A model generated the notes under the pieces. That model was not told the DNA's origin. It was given only the letters and a program-made list of their open reading frames with translations, and made no database searches. Both the position numbers and the translations under genes were made by a program. Positions 1-8,071 of a stretch of DNA of 16,289 nt are shown here, piece after piece. Numbering within the stretch: position 1 is the stretch's first letter; each line of letters begins with the position of its first letter. The DNA comes from Flavobacteriales bacterium UBA1531 (lineage in GTDB: Bacteria; Bacteroidota; Bacteroidia; Flavobacteriales_D; Sanyastnellaceae), in NCBI GenBank assembly GCA_002323795.1, contig DCPZ01000104.1, forward strand, positions 1 to 16,289, read 5' to 3'.

Positions 1-141
1 GTCCCCAGCCCCTATTCACCATTGGTGGTAGTCGATTGCATTGTACTTCGTGTGCGATTTGAGAGTCAGATCGGCGGCGGCGAAAACGTAATCATCCTCA
101 AGTTGGCAAGTGGGTGCTGAACGGCAAAAGCGGTGTACTCA
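1..141. other. Unassigned left edge, no confident gene
   Basis: No gene with a usable start lies here. Two open stretches remain. On the plus strand, the frame starting at base 1 is open to a TGA at 118-120 and could be the tail of a gene entering from the left. On the minus strand, the frame of the small exported protein continues open for 40 codons after its tandem stop codons (138 down to 19, stop 16-18) with a plausible composition (DDYVFAAADLTLK) but no ATG. Neither can be decided from the window. Confidence 0.4.
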
Positions 142-570
142 TCACTCCAAAAATTGGCAGCGGTTATAGGCCTCCACTGCACTTTTCACTTCGTAGCGTG
201 CGGCCTTGTCACGCTCTGCCCCGATGGTAATGAGAACCCCGCCCACTAGCGCATTGAAGGCGCCAATAGCGTTCGCATTTTCAAGTTGAATGGCTCCTGT
301 GGTGGATTGAATAATTCCAAGATTGGCTAAACCAAAACTCCAGACGCGCTTGCGTTTTGCGGCAAGGAAATAATCTCGAGCTTGTGGGCATGCATCGCAC
401 AGTTGCGCCGCTGCGGCAGGTCTGTATACGTACCCGTCGAGCATCACCCTGATTCCACTTTCCCACACGCCTTGCTTGACCGTCATGACGCCGGCCGGAC
501 TTGTGATGCCTTGTCCCAGGCTAGAAATGCAAATCAACCCGAGGCAAACTGTGACCATGAGAAAGCGCAT
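142..570 (-). CDS. Small exported protein of unknown function
   Basis: I do not recognise this 142-residue protein. I chose the ATG at 568-570 because it opens a clear signal peptide (MRFLMVTVCLGLICISSLGQ). An upstream in-frame ATG at 684 would add a Cys/Arg-rich stretch and overlap the galactanase gene end. The mature part has a predicted hydrophobic segment (roughly residues 100-118, IGAFNALVGGVLITIG) followed by a charged helix ending in NRCQFLE, so it may be membrane-attached. Two cysteines near residues 55-60 (LCDACPQARDYF) could form a disulfide. It lies 71 bp downstream of the GH53 gene on the same strand and may be its last operon partner. It ends with two consecutive TGA codons (142-144 and 139-141). 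Confidence 0.7.
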   Translation of the reverse strand: MRFLMVTVCLGLICISSLGQGITSPAGVMTVKQGVWESGIRVMLDGYVYRPAAAAQLCDACPQARDYFLAAKRKRVWSFGLANLGIIQSTTGAIQLENANAIGAFNALVGGVLITIGAERDKAARYEVKSAVEAYNRCQFLE

Positions 571-641
571 GAAGCAAGCTAACCGAAAACGCGCACATGC
601 ACCGCGCTTGTGGCATCCATCGTACTTCTGTATTGAAAAAA

Positions 642-1709
642 TTAGGGGCCGCCAAAGACATCCCAAGCGGGAAGTGCCTGCCAATCAAAATCAAAGAGGG
701 CCGCGTTTTCCCAAGGACTTCCCTCGGAACTTGTCTCCCCCTGCGAAGCCACCCAATCGGGCGCCCAATAGCACCAGCCCATGCAAACACCAGGCTCCAA
801 TTGATCCAAGGCCGTTTGCAAGGCATCGAAGTAAGCCAATTGTCCCTCGGGCGTGAACGGATACCCCGGTGTCTCATCACCGAACCACCACAGATTGTCC
901 GTCCAATCGGCCCAATCCGCTGTCCATGCGTAGGCTGTCTCGGCAATGAACACGGGAATTCCCGCCATTTCATGCAACTCCAAGACCGCGTCAGCAATGC
1001 CATCGATGTCCTGGAGGTGCCATTTGCTGTATTGACTCACGGCGGCAACATCGGGCACATAGCCGACTTGAGCCAACTCACCAAAGAACCATGTCGCCAT
1101 TTCCAAGCTCGACACGTGAACGGCCACCATGCAATCTGGAAATACTGCGTCGACCGCATCATGTCCTCCATGCAGCAACTCGGCCAGCGGACTGAATCCA
1201 TCGCCGACCCCTCCATGCGGCAACAGCATTCCGGGGTCAATCTCGTTGCCGAGTTGTACCATCGCCGGTTCAATTCCATTTGCTTCCAGCGCCTTCAACG
1301 TGCACTCCAGCCAACAGAGCATGGATACCTCGACTTCTTCAAACGACCCACCGCTCCAAGCGGCTGGGGTTTCTTGGTGGGCCGGATCCGCCCACGTGTC
1401 GCTAAAATGGTAATCAATCATGAGGGAAACGCCCAACGAATCCCACCGTTTCGCTTCCTGAAGAACCTCCAGCCACGAGCTTCGAAGGCCCGGACTTGGG
1501 TTGTGCCACACGCGCAAACGAACCAAATCCACCCCCTGCTCAGCCATCCATTGGCGCGGCGATTCAATTCCAGCACCATCCTGATCCATATATAAAACTC
1601 CATCGCCGAGCATTTCAGGTAAAAATGATGCATCCACCCCCTTCCAAAGCTGAGAGAAAGCCACTTGACTGAAAGCGAGAATCAGAAGCACATTTATTGC
1701 ACGAAGCAT
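642..1709 (-). CDS. Secreted GH53 arabinogalactan endo-beta-1,4-galactanase
   Basis: This 355-residue protein is a glycoside hydrolase family 53 enzyme, a family that cleaves beta-1,4-galactan, for example in pectic arabinogalactan. Residues 1-19 are a signal peptide (MLRAINVLLILAFSQVAFS). The clan GH-A barrel follows directly, with the family landmarks GVDASFLPEM (24-33), DLVRLRVWHNP (61-71) and DYHFSDTWADPAHQ (99-112). The acid/base Glu is at about 156 in QLGNEID and the nucleophile Glu at about 257 in IAETAYAWT. Length is normal for a single-domain GH53, and there is no T9SS tail, so the enzyme is probably periplasmic or released another way. It starts 46 bp after the XRE regulator on the same strand. 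No SusC/SusD pair or further glycosidase is nearby, so this is not a full polysaccharide utilisation locus. Confidence 0.93.
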   Translation of the reverse strand: MLRAINVLLILAFSQVAFSQLWKGVDASFLPEMLGDGVLYMDQDGAGIESPRQWMAEQGVDLVRLRVWHNPSPGLRSSWLEVLQEAKRWDSLGVSLMIDYHFSDTWADPAHQETPAAWSGGSFEEVEVSMLCWLECTLKALEANGIEPAMVQLGNEIDPGMLLPHGGVGDGFSPLAELLHGGHDAVDAVFPDCMVAVHVSSLEMATWFFGELAQVGYVPDVAAVSQYSKWHLQDIDGIADAVLELHEMAGIPVFIAETAYAWTADWADWTDNLWWFGDETPGYPFTPEGQLAYFDALQTALDQLEPGVCMGWCYWAPDWVASQGETSSEGSPWENAALFDFDWQALPAWDVFGGP

Positions 1710-1725
1710 AACTTGAAGTTACAGA

Positions 1726-1739
1726 AACATGAGCATGTT
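1726..1739. repeat. Perfect 14-bp palindrome between XRE and GH53 genes
   Basis: AACATG-AG-CATGTT is a perfect 6-bp inverted repeat with a 2-bp centre, in the 46-bp gap between the XRE stop and the galactanase ATG. The loop is too short for a good RNA hairpin and no T-run follows, so a protein-binding site is more plausible than a terminator. No second copy was noticed. Confidence 0.3.
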
Positions 1740-1755
1740 CAACGCTGCAAGCGCC

Positions 1756-1968
1756 TCAAGGAAGCTGAAAGAGGTCCTGAACGCTACACTCCAGCGTCTG
1801 AGCAATTTTTAACGCGAGCACGGTAGAAGGCACATAGACGCCGTTCTCAATGGCATTGATGCTTTTGCGGGACACCTCAGCCGCAAGGGATAAATCCTGT
1901 TGGGTCATGTTGGCCGCTTTTCGAAAGTGCTCGAGGCGATTGAGTAATTTTTTGTGGTCCCTACCCAC
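1756..1968 (-). CDS. Short XRE-family transcriptional regulator
   Basis: This 70-residue protein is little more than a Cro/C1-type DNA-binding domain. The helix-turn-helix occupies about residues 22-43 (TQQDLSLAAEVSRKSINAIENG), followed by the typical YVPSTVLALKIAQTLECSVQDLF. It starts with GTG (1966-1968), two bases after the TGA of the upstream membrane protein gene, so translation is probably coupled. An internal ATG at codon 21 would remove helix 1 and is unlikely. Short XRE regulators next to small membrane proteins are a recurrent pair in Bacteroidota, where the membrane partner may modulate the regulator. The likely operator is the repeat-containing promoter at 2392-2432, which implies autoregulation. 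Possible further targets include the GH53 gene directly downstream. Confidence 0.9.
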   Translation of the reverse strand: MGRDHKKLLNRLEHFRKAANMTQQDLSLAAEVSRKSINAIENGVYVPSTVLALKIAQTLECSVQDLFQLP

Positions 1969-1970
1969 CT

Positions 1971-2372
1971 TCAGCGCTTTTCAAAATCGTGAACCGCTTG
2001 GGTGATTTCTTTGCCCGTATTTGGATACAAGTAGCCCGCAATCAAGGTCCCGACACCAATAAGCGCAATCATCGCACCGACACCTTCTAATATGCGTCCA
2101 ATAACGAGGAACCCGAACATATACAGACCGATGCCAACGAAAATCGTGATGACGCCGTTTCTGCGGTAATCCAATGGCTCCTTTTTGCGTTCCTCAAAAA
2201 TCTGAAGCAGCTCTTCCAGTTTCTCTTTGTCCTCAAGGTTCTTGGATATTTCGACGACGGCGTCTCGCTTTCCTTTGGCATCGAAGTAAAGCCAAACAAA
2301 GGTGGCAATGGGGACGCTGATGCCCGCTAAAATCCCGAAAAGTGGGATGAGAATTTCCGCTTGATAGTGCAT
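1971..2372 (-). CDS. Small membrane protein, DUF6249-like
   Basis: This 133-residue protein has an N-terminal transmembrane segment (about residues 6-28, ILIPLFGILAGISVPIATFVWLY), then a charged cytoplasmic helix (KGKRDAVVEISKNLEDKEKLEELLQIFEERKK), then two close transmembrane segments (about 76-91 and 95-116). The pattern resembles DUF6249-type proteins of Bacteroidota, assigned from memory of the layout. I chose ATG 2370-2372 over the in-frame ATG at 2423 because a good Bacteroidota promoter sits at 2393-2424, placing the transcription start near 2387, downstream of the longer start. It is the first gene of a two-gene unit with the XRE regulator and may act as its membrane partner or sensor. 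Confidence 0.75.
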   Translation of the reverse strand: MHYQAEILIPLFGILAGISVPIATFVWLYFDAKGKRDAVVEISKNLEDKEKLEELLQIFEERKKEPLDYRRNGVITIFVGIGLYMFGFLVIGRILEGVGAMIALIGVGTLIAGYLYPNTGKEITQAVHDFEKR

Positions 2373-2391
2373 AGAGTTGCTAAAAAGTAAC

Positions 2392-2432
2392 GCAAACGTA
2401 ACATCCAAAGAACTGAGAAGCAAACGTTACAT
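2392..2432 (-). promoter_or_regulatory. Promoter of the membrane protein/XRE pair with two 13-bp direct repeats
   Basis: On the minus strand a -33 element TTTG (plus positions 2421-2424) is followed after 20 bp by TACGTTTG (2393-2400), a perfect match to the Bacteroidota -7 consensus TAnnTTTG. Both elements lie inside copies of a 13-bp direct repeat, GCAAACGTWACAT, at 2392-2404 and 2420-2432, 28 bp apart (12 of 13 bases identical). A repressor bound to both copies would cover the whole promoter. The XRE protein encoded just downstream is the obvious candidate. Confidence 0.6.
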
Positions 2433-2557
2433 GGCTAAAACCATCCCGTAGGTCGTGCATCCTTCATCCCCTGATCAAGACTCGCCCCTGAATTAAACAA
2501 TCTTGTGGAATTCACGTCTCATCCATATAATTACCAACGCACCCGCATCTACCCATT

Positions 2558-3422
2558 ATGTCAAGCATCCATATGACGCCTCTACTTCGCATCACCGGAA
2601 TGATTTGTTGCTTCATTCTCGGCTTATCCGCCTGCAAAAAAGATGATTGTCCAACCGTCACGCCCAACGGAAAACGAATGGTACTGATTGGCAATAGTTT
2701 TTTCCGGCCATACGCTGAAAATTTGGATGTTGTTGCTGCAGATGCGGGATACACAGAGCACAACAGCACCATTGTCAATCGAGGTGGAGAGAATGGCTGG
2801 CCCAGCAGTTTTTGGAACGACTCAACAGCCCAAGAGAGCCTGACCATCAAGGCGGCTCTCGACGCCGGAAGCGTTGAGTTGTTCGCAATGACGTCAGGAG
2901 GTGATGCAACTGACCCCATTGCAGGCCACAAGGCATGGATCAATTATGCCTTAGAAAACAACCCCGACATTGAGATTGGCATTGCCCTTCCTCCTGTCGA
3001 CTTTCCGGCCTCATGGGATTCAACGGCACAATCTTACGGATACACCAACATCCATGACTTCTATCCTGCTGTCGTCAACCACTGGCACACATCCATTGTC
3101 GATAGCTTGCGAGTCGAATTCCCTGGGTTGAATGTCTTTTCAATTCCAACGGGATGGGCAGCCATCGACTTGGCTCAAATGCAACAGGAGGATCTGCTGG
3201 ATGATGACATCGATCTTTTTGGACCGAAGCCGACATCCATCTTCACCGACGACCAGAGGACACCAGGGCCAAATTGTCATTGAAGCAGGGACGCTGGTTT
3301 GGTTGGCCAGCATTTACGGCGATGATTTGAGCTTAAACAATTACGACACCGGTTTTATTACCGATTTGCATGGCGTCGCCATCGAAATCATGAACAACCA
3401 TCCTGAGGTGTACAAGCGTTAA
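2558..3422 (+). pseudogene. SGNH-hydrolase-like lipoprotein with a one-base frameshift
   Basis: The first frame (2558-3283) encodes a lipoprotein: hydrophobic leader, lipobox LSAC with Cys at 26, then KKDD, which resembles the Bacteroidota surface-export signal. It then has RMVLIGNSFF (Ser 47 as likely nucleophile in a GNS block, replacing GDS). It runs through TSIFTDD to codon 232 (3251-3253) and soon stops at an out-of-frame TGA. Dropping one base near 3254 continues as RGHQGQIVIEAGTLVWLASIY and on to a stop at 3420-3422, rebuilding a 287-residue protein with the SGNH block V D-x-x-H (Asp 232, His 235). The shift therefore separates the catalytic Asp and His. Either this is a sequencing error, a recent pseudogene or, less likely, programmed frameshifting. 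The rest looks intact, so any decay is recent. The exact esterase family is not certain. Confidence 0.8.
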
Positions 3423-3526
3423 ACAAAAAGGCGGGGTGAACCGCTACAGCTGTGTCGCCAAAACATGAGTTATCGCAGGAATGCACGGGCACGTGTGTCT
3501 TGGATACCACTGAATGTGATGCTGGC

Positions 3527-4666
3527 TTAGAATGCCTCACCAATGAAGAAATAAACACCACTACCTTCTGCTGTAAAGGCCATGTCCAGCCGGGTGTAAA
3601 TGTCCTTTTCTGGGAAGATTAAGAAACGAAGCCCCGCCCCGCCAGCCGGCAAGAACTGCTCCCATTCAAACGAGCGATCATCGCCAAATACCTGGCCCAT
3701 GGACATAAAGACACTGGCGCCCACCCGCTTGGAAAAAGAAAAAGGCAAAATGCGGTATTCAACTTGACCCGCAACGAGGTTTTTGTCTCGGAATCTTCCA
3801 AGGTAATATCCACGCATCAGGCTTTCCCCTCCCATGAGTGCCAACATGTTAAAGGGCGGATTGCCAGATGTTAATTGACTGTATCCTTGAATGGCCAAAA
3901 CCGTATTCTCCTGAAGCGGAAGGTATAAACGCGTATCTGCGATGTAAGAGATAAAGTTGAAGTCATCCCCATCCAGTGAATGGTAATCCAAAAATCCCCA
4001 TTCGCTGTACACTCCCTTTCTCGGGTTCATAGCGTTATGGATGTTGTTGTAAATCACCCCCAATCCCACACCCATGTTTCTCGATCCCATGCTTCCGACC
4101 TCGGGCACCGTAAAATCTTCGGCTGAATTCAGGTATTCGATACCCGTTAGCCCTTGGTAATCCAGTTCGAGTCCACAATACAAGGACGGCCACGTTTCTC
4201 GCATGATTCTCTCACGGATCAAGAGGTACTCTCCATCGATTACGCTTTGAACCTCTTCTGGGCTGTTCCTTCCGATGCCATGGTAAAACAGCGGGAAACT
4301 CTGGTACCGTGCCTTTCCGTAAAAAAACCAAATGTTCTCGTCGCTATACAACGCATGGTCCAGCCACAGACCGTATTGATTCTCCAAGGTCAAAAAGGCG
4401 AACGACTTGACCTCGCTCAAGCGGTTTTTCAAATCTCGATTGGCCGAATACACATACAGGCTCGAAACGCCAAACTCCCAGCTGGTCTCGGGCGCATACG
4501 CAAGGGTGGGATAATGAATAAACTTCGCCGCCGTCGAATCCTCTGCTTGACCAAAGACGCGCTCGAAATAGCGCATGAGGACGCCGTTTGTTTCATGCTC
4601 ATCTTGAGCAAAGCTGCTGGTGGCATTGCCGACCAACCAAACAATCAATGTGAGTTGAATCCTCAT
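3527..4666 (-). CDS. Outer-membrane beta-barrel, BamA/TamA surface-antigen family
   Basis: This 379-residue protein has a signal peptide (MRIQLTLIVWLVGNATSSFA, cleavage before QDEH) and then alternating amphipathic strands typical of a 16-strand Omp85-type barrel. Family marks are NPRKG (about 214-218), GGESLMRGY (about 279-287, the conserved loop-6 RGY/RGF element) and strands such as KNLVAGQVEYRILPF. It ends in Phe (FFIGEAF), as barrel proteins usually do. There is no room for POTRA domains, so this is a barrel-only member, probably not BamA itself. I chose ATG 4664-4666 because the longer start at 4786 would put 40 non-signal residues in front of the leader. It lies 150 bp downstream of the T9SS cargo gene on the same strand. 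Its substrate is unknown. Confidence 0.85.
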   Translation of the reverse strand: MRIQLTLIVWLVGNATSSFAQDEHETNGVLMRYFERVFGQAEDSTAAKFIHYPTLAYAPETSWEFGVSSLYVYSANRDLKNRLSEVKSFAFLTLENQYGLWLDHALYSDENIWFFYGKARYQSFPLFYHGIGRNSPEEVQSVIDGEYLLIRERIMRETWPSLYCGLELDYQGLTGIEYLNSAEDFTVPEVGSMGSRNMGVGLGVIYNNIHNAMNPRKGVYSEWGFLDYHSLDGDDFNFISYIADTRLYLPLQENTVLAIQGYSQLTSGNPPFNMLALMGGESLMRGYYLGRFRDKNLVAGQVEYRILPFSFSKRVGASVFMSMGQVFGDDRSFEWEQFLPAGGAGLRFLIFPEKDIYTRLDMAFTAEGSGVYFFIGEAF

Positions 4667-4816
4667 GCAATTGTAGTCATTGGACAAAGTACATCCGTTG
4701 GCGATGTGAACGACCGTGCTGAGCCTAAGAAGATTCCGGAAGATGAGCAATCGAGGGTGCTGCAACGCAACGATTGAATCGTTCAAACCCTTGTCCTGTA
4801 TTCAAGAGTCCAAGCA

Positions 4817-5905
4817 TTATCGAACCACTTGAATCTTCTCCGTCCAGCGCCCTGTGGACGATGTGATTTCGACGAAGTAATCCCCTGCCGTCAAACCGGA
4901 AACATCCACCACTGAGGCTCGGCCAGCGGTCAATACCAACCGACCGAACACATCAAAGATTCGCAAGTCATCAAATTGGCCTCGGATATTCAGCTGACCG
5001 CTTGTTGGGACGGGATACAAGACCACATCATGAGCCGGCTCGACCGCTATGCCTGATGCCGTCTCTGCAATCTGCCAAGATTGCGACTCCTCGTCCCACG
5101 CTTGTGTAACGCAACAAGTAGGGGTATCCATGACGCACATTGTCGCACCATACACCAGGTAATCGATGCACGTGATGATGGTATCGGCCCCCATTGCATT
5201 CGAAACGAGGTGGGTACAAGGGCCTGCAAAACAGCTGTCCTCAGCGAGGATCACGTCGCCAGCGAAGGTGCTGATGAACACCGGAGCCATGAGTGGCAGA
5301 CCGTTGCCCGTAGTGGGTGCTGCCACTTCGATTTCGTACTGTGTGCCCACCGTGTAAATGAAGCCGCACAACGGTGCATCGGATTCATCGCTCATTTGTC
5401 CGGCGGTAATCTCATAGTTCGGCGCAGTGGAATAGCCTACCTCGTGGAGAATAATGGTGTCGTTGCTCGCCGCCACTTCCAAGGAAACCCACCCCCGGTA
5501 GCTTTCACTGCCCACATCCATTTTCAGGCCCAAGAACTTCAATCCGGCCCCGGTAAAAGAGCCTCCTCCACCCACGTCGGTTCCCAAGACCGCATTTCCC
5601 GAAGTGTAAGGACCTGTCACGAGGTCCCCGCAATTGAGGGCGTCGGGGTAGCCAAATGTGGAGGCGTCCATGACGTACGAGTCCCAGAGTGAAACCACCC
5701 GTGCAGCTGTTGAACTGCCGGATAACGGGAAGATCTCAAAGGTGCAATCATTGCTCAGGTCCCCGTCAACGTTCAGCGTGAACGGACCGGAGGCTTCTGT
5801 CACTGTATCGTTAATGGAGTAGGTGTTGATTTGCCCTGCGCCAACAGTTGGACAACCAAGAACTCCGAGGATTAAAATGATAAAAGTCGTTTCCTTTTTT
5901 TGCAT
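4817..5905 (-). CDS. Secreted protein with T9SS type A sorting domain
   Basis: This 362-residue protein has a signal peptide (about residues 1-24, up to VGAGQ) and a cysteine-containing mature region of Gly/Ser/Thr-rich beta character that I cannot assign to a family. Residues about 293-362 form a type IX secretion C-terminal domain: YPVPTSGQLNIRG, then LRIFDVFGRLV, then the closing GDYFVEITSSTGRWTEKIQVVR. Such proteins cross the outer membrane by T9SS and the tail is removed or anchored at the surface. Several cysteines between about 190 and 270 (PLCGF, DSCFAGPCTH, TPTCCVT) suggest disulfides in the exported part. The function of the passenger is unknown. No T9SS machinery gene is visible in the window. 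Confidence 0.88.
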   Translation of the reverse strand: MQKKETTFIILILGVLGCPTVGAGQINTYSINDTVTEASGPFTLNVDGDLSNDCTFEIFPLSGSSTAARVVSLWDSYVMDASTFGYPDALNCGDLVTGPYTSGNAVLGTDVGGGGSFTGAGLKFLGLKMDVGSESYRGWVSLEVAASNDTIILHEVGYSTAPNYEITAGQMSDESDAPLCGFIYTVGTQYEIEVAAPTTGNGLPLMAPVFISTFAGDVILAEDSCFAGPCTHLVSNAMGADTIITCIDYLVYGATMCVMDTPTCCVTQAWDEESQSWQIAETASGIAVEPAHDVVLYPVPTSGQLNIRGQFDDLRIFDVFGRLVLTAGRASVVDVSGLTAGDYFVEITSSTGRWTEKIQVVR

Positions 5906-6041
5906 CCATTCGTTAATTTAGAGGGATAAGGTAGTTATTCTGGACGCGCGACTTACTGCATGCGTGGGGGCAAATCGAATTAACCGGGCGAGGAAAATAA
6001 ACGGGCTGAATGCATGCGACACAACCCGCTAAAGCAACCCC

Positions 6042-6518
6042 ATGAACGAAGAACAGCAAAGCCTGACTTTTGTGCCATACACGCCCGCTTACCGTCAGGC
6101 CTTTTTTGATTTGAATGCAGCTTGGCTGAACGCCTACTTCCTGCTTGAGCCTTTCGACATTGAGGTGCTTTCAGATCCTGAAAAAATGGTCATCAAGCCA
6201 GGCGGGGCCATCTACGTTGGCCTCTTAAATGGTGAAGCCATTGCGACATTTGCGCTTACACCCAAGGGCGAAGGCAAGGTGGAATTGAACAAAATGGCTG
6301 TCGAGGAAGAACACCGCGGCACGGGGGTTGGCCACCAAATGATGGACTTCATCCTTCGCGTTTGCCGCGAACGGGAGGTGCATACGCTGGAACTCTATTC
6401 ACACACGTCCCTCAAACCCGCCATCCACCTTTACGAGAAGTACGGTTTCGAGACCATTCCTTTGTCTGCCGAATGCGTATACGACCGAGCGGACATACGC
6501 ATGCAGCTGACCTTGTGA
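6042..6518 (+). CDS. GNAT-family N-acetyltransferase
   Basis: This 158-residue protein has the GNAT fold. It carries an acetyl-CoA pyrophosphate-binding motif (motif A) in MAVEEEHRGTGVGHQMMDF (R-G-T-G-V-G, about residues 94-99), preceded by the strand GEGKVELNKMAV. The C-terminal part reads LELYSHTSLKPAIHLYEKYGF, the usual motif B with conserved Tyr and Phe. Length is normal for a single-domain cytoplasmic acetyltransferase. The substrate cannot be deduced. The protein starts at ATG 6042 with no obvious Shine-Dalgarno sequence. It is convergent with the secreted esterase gene, with only 13 bp between the two stop codons and no terminator in between, so the two transcripts probably overlap at their 3' ends. 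Confidence 0.92.
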   Translation: MNEEQQSLTFVPYTPAYRQAFFDLNAAWLNAYFLLEPFDIEVLSDPEKMVIKPGGAIYVGLLNGEAIATFALTPKGEGKVELNKMAVEEEHRGTGVGHQMMDFILRVCREREVHTLELYSHTSLKPAIHLYEKYGFETIPLSAECVYDRADIRMQLTL

Positions 6519-6531
6519 AGGTGGCATCCCG

Positions 6532-7977
6532 TCACTCCACGGCCCGGAAGACCTTGCGCACCTGACCGTTGGAAAGCCGCTCGATGACGAGTTGTCCGGC
6601 AGCGTTCGATGGACAAGGGCGCCCAAGCATGTCCCACGTGCCTTGTACCGTTGATTCGGACGGAGACAGGGTGGATTCGATGGTCAGCGGCAGGTTGGTA
6701 TTGCAGGTGCTTTCAAAAAATTCCCATGCGACCAAACTGGCATCGATGTCCATGTTGCCCCACGCTCCTGGCCAATCGTGACCACCCCCATCGACTTTGT
6801 AAAGCTCAAGCCTCGGACACGCCGAACTGTTGGACCACACCGTAACTTCCACCTCACTGCCGTCGGTTGCATCGGTGTTGGGCAATGGCCCAGTACCTAA
6901 ATTTTCCAACTGAAACAAGCCAGCAAAGAAATCCATGGTCTCCGGGATACTAGGGTACGCTCCCCAGCCGTCTTGATTGGTAGGATCGCCCTCGTAGTAT
7001 GTCACATCGTCTTCTGTGCCGTGAATTTCCAAAACATTGGTCGTCGAATACGGGGTGCAGGCATCCATAATGTCTTGCATAATCATCCCAGCGACAGGTG
7101 CTACTGCCTGAAAAACATCCGAGGCTTGACATGCCAACAAGTAACAGAAGTCTCCCCCATTGGACATCCCCGTCCCATACACCGCCGTCTCGTCCAGCGC
7201 GAAGCTCGCTTGAAGGTAGTTGTTCAAGGCCAGCGTAAAGGCCACATCGTCCACGTTTTCATTGGATTGGAAATCATACCCCACGTTGAAAAATGCATTC
7301 CCAAAAGAATCGTTGGTTCCCTGCGGGTAGCAAACCGCAAAACCGAACTCCTCGGCCAGGCCATTGAATCCCGAATACTGCATGATGTCATCCGCGCTGC
7401 CCGTGTACCCGTGAAAGACGAACACCAATGGACAATCCGCAGGTGCGGATTCGGGATGGTAATAAATGTATTCGCGTTCCAACACTTCCGAATTGACCGT
7501 GTACTCGAACGTTTCGAAGAAAACACAGCTGCCGTCATCGGTGTTGGCCCCTTGAACGAAATTCAAGGCGTCCGGCTCGGTGCATCCCGGCAAGCTCACG
7601 TCGCACGCTCCTTCTCCAACCTGAAAAGCGAGATAGCCCGCGTAGCCATCGTCCAGTGTAAAGGAATCGAGAAACCCCTCAAGCAGCGGCGAGCTGGAAA
7701 TCTCACCCCCATTCCACCCATCGCCCCAAGAATCTAAAGCAGAGAAAAAATAGCACCCGTCCTCCAAACACAGCACTTGACTCGACGTCGTCCAGTTTGA
7801 CTCACCTTGAAACGATGCAATCAACAACGGCTCGCTGCCGTCCAGAGCCTGAAAGAGTTCCCATGACATCTCATCGCCCCATTGGGCGGTTGACGTTTCA
7901 ATGCTCACCTCCGTGAACTCACATTGCGCATAGGTTTGGAGTGAAACACAGCAAAAAAGAACTTGTAACCATTTCAT
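6532..7977 (-). CDS. Secreted PHB-depolymerase/LpqC-like esterase, multidomain
   Basis: The protein has 481 residues from ATG 7975-7977, which opens the signal peptide MKWLQVLFCCVSLQTYAQ. Residues 19-124 form an N-terminal beta domain (SALDSWGDGWNGGEIS), followed by a cysteine motif GCTEPDALNF...DDGSC (131-151) common in secreted proteins of marine Flavobacteriales. From about 155 to 425 lies an alpha/beta hydrolase of the polyhydroxybutyrate depolymerase/LpqC esterase group: oxyanion HGYTG (189-193), nucleophile Ser 272 in GMSNGG, Asp 323 in HGTEDD and His 400 in GGGHDWPG. The end (448-481, WDMLGR...LSNGQVRKVFRAVE) is a short tail also found on the protein at 14649-15467, probably a noncanonical T9SS signal. 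The true substrate could be a polyester or an esterified polysaccharide. Confidence 0.88.
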   Translation of the reverse strand: MKWLQVLFCCVSLQTYAQCEFTEVSIETSTAQWGDEMSWELFQALDGSEPLLIASFQGESNWTTSSQVLCLEDGCYFFSALDSWGDGWNGGEISSSPLLEGFLDSFTLDDGYAGYLAFQVGEGACDVSLPGCTEPDALNFVQGANTDDGSCVFFETFEYTVNSEVLEREYIYYHPESAPADCPLVFVFHGYTGSADDIMQYSGFNGLAEEFGFAVCYPQGTNDSFGNAFFNVGYDFQSNENVDDVAFTLALNNYLQASFALDETAVYGTGMSNGGDFCYLLACQASDVFQAVAPVAGMIMQDIMDACTPYSTTNVLEIHGTEDDVTYYEGDPTNQDGWGAYPSIPETMDFFAGLFQLENLGTGPLPNTDATDGSEVEVTVWSNSSACPRLELYKVDGGGHDWPGAWGNMDIDASLVAWEFFESTCNTNLPLTIESTLSPSESTVQGTWDMLGRPCPSNAAGQLVIERLSNGQVRKVFRAVE

Positions 7978-7995
7978 AGCGTGGCCGGTGTTTGG

Positions 7996-8009
7996 GGATG
8001 AAATCATCC
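7996..8009. repeat. 14-bp palindrome in the esterase leader
   Basis: GGATGA-AA-TCATCC is a perfect 6-bp inverted repeat with a 2-bp centre, 18 bp upstream of the esterase ATG. It could be an operator. The two-base loop makes a stable RNA hairpin unlikely. No second copy was noticed. Confidence 0.3.
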
Positions 8010-8071
8010 TGTGAATCCCGCAATATATGGAAGGATGGTCGGGTCGGGACAATCAAAGAATTATGCCGACT

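Noticed and set aside
597..1595. Long plus-strand open frame of 332 codons
   Set aside because: It lies antisense to the GH53 galactanase, whose catalytic motifs are all present. The plus-strand product has no recognisable domain.
3431..3444. GCGG...CCGC hairpin after the SGNH-like gene as a terminator
   Set aside because: The stem is only four base pairs and no T-run follows.
4154..4777. Plus-strand open frame of 207 codons
   Set aside because: Antisense to the beta-barrel gene, with no signal or domain.
5081..5692. Plus-strand open frame of 203 codons
   Set aside because: Antisense to the T9SS cargo gene, low-complexity Arg/His-rich product.
6973..7737. Plus-strand open frame of 254 codons
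   Set aside because: Antisense to the esterase, which has a complete catalytic triad.
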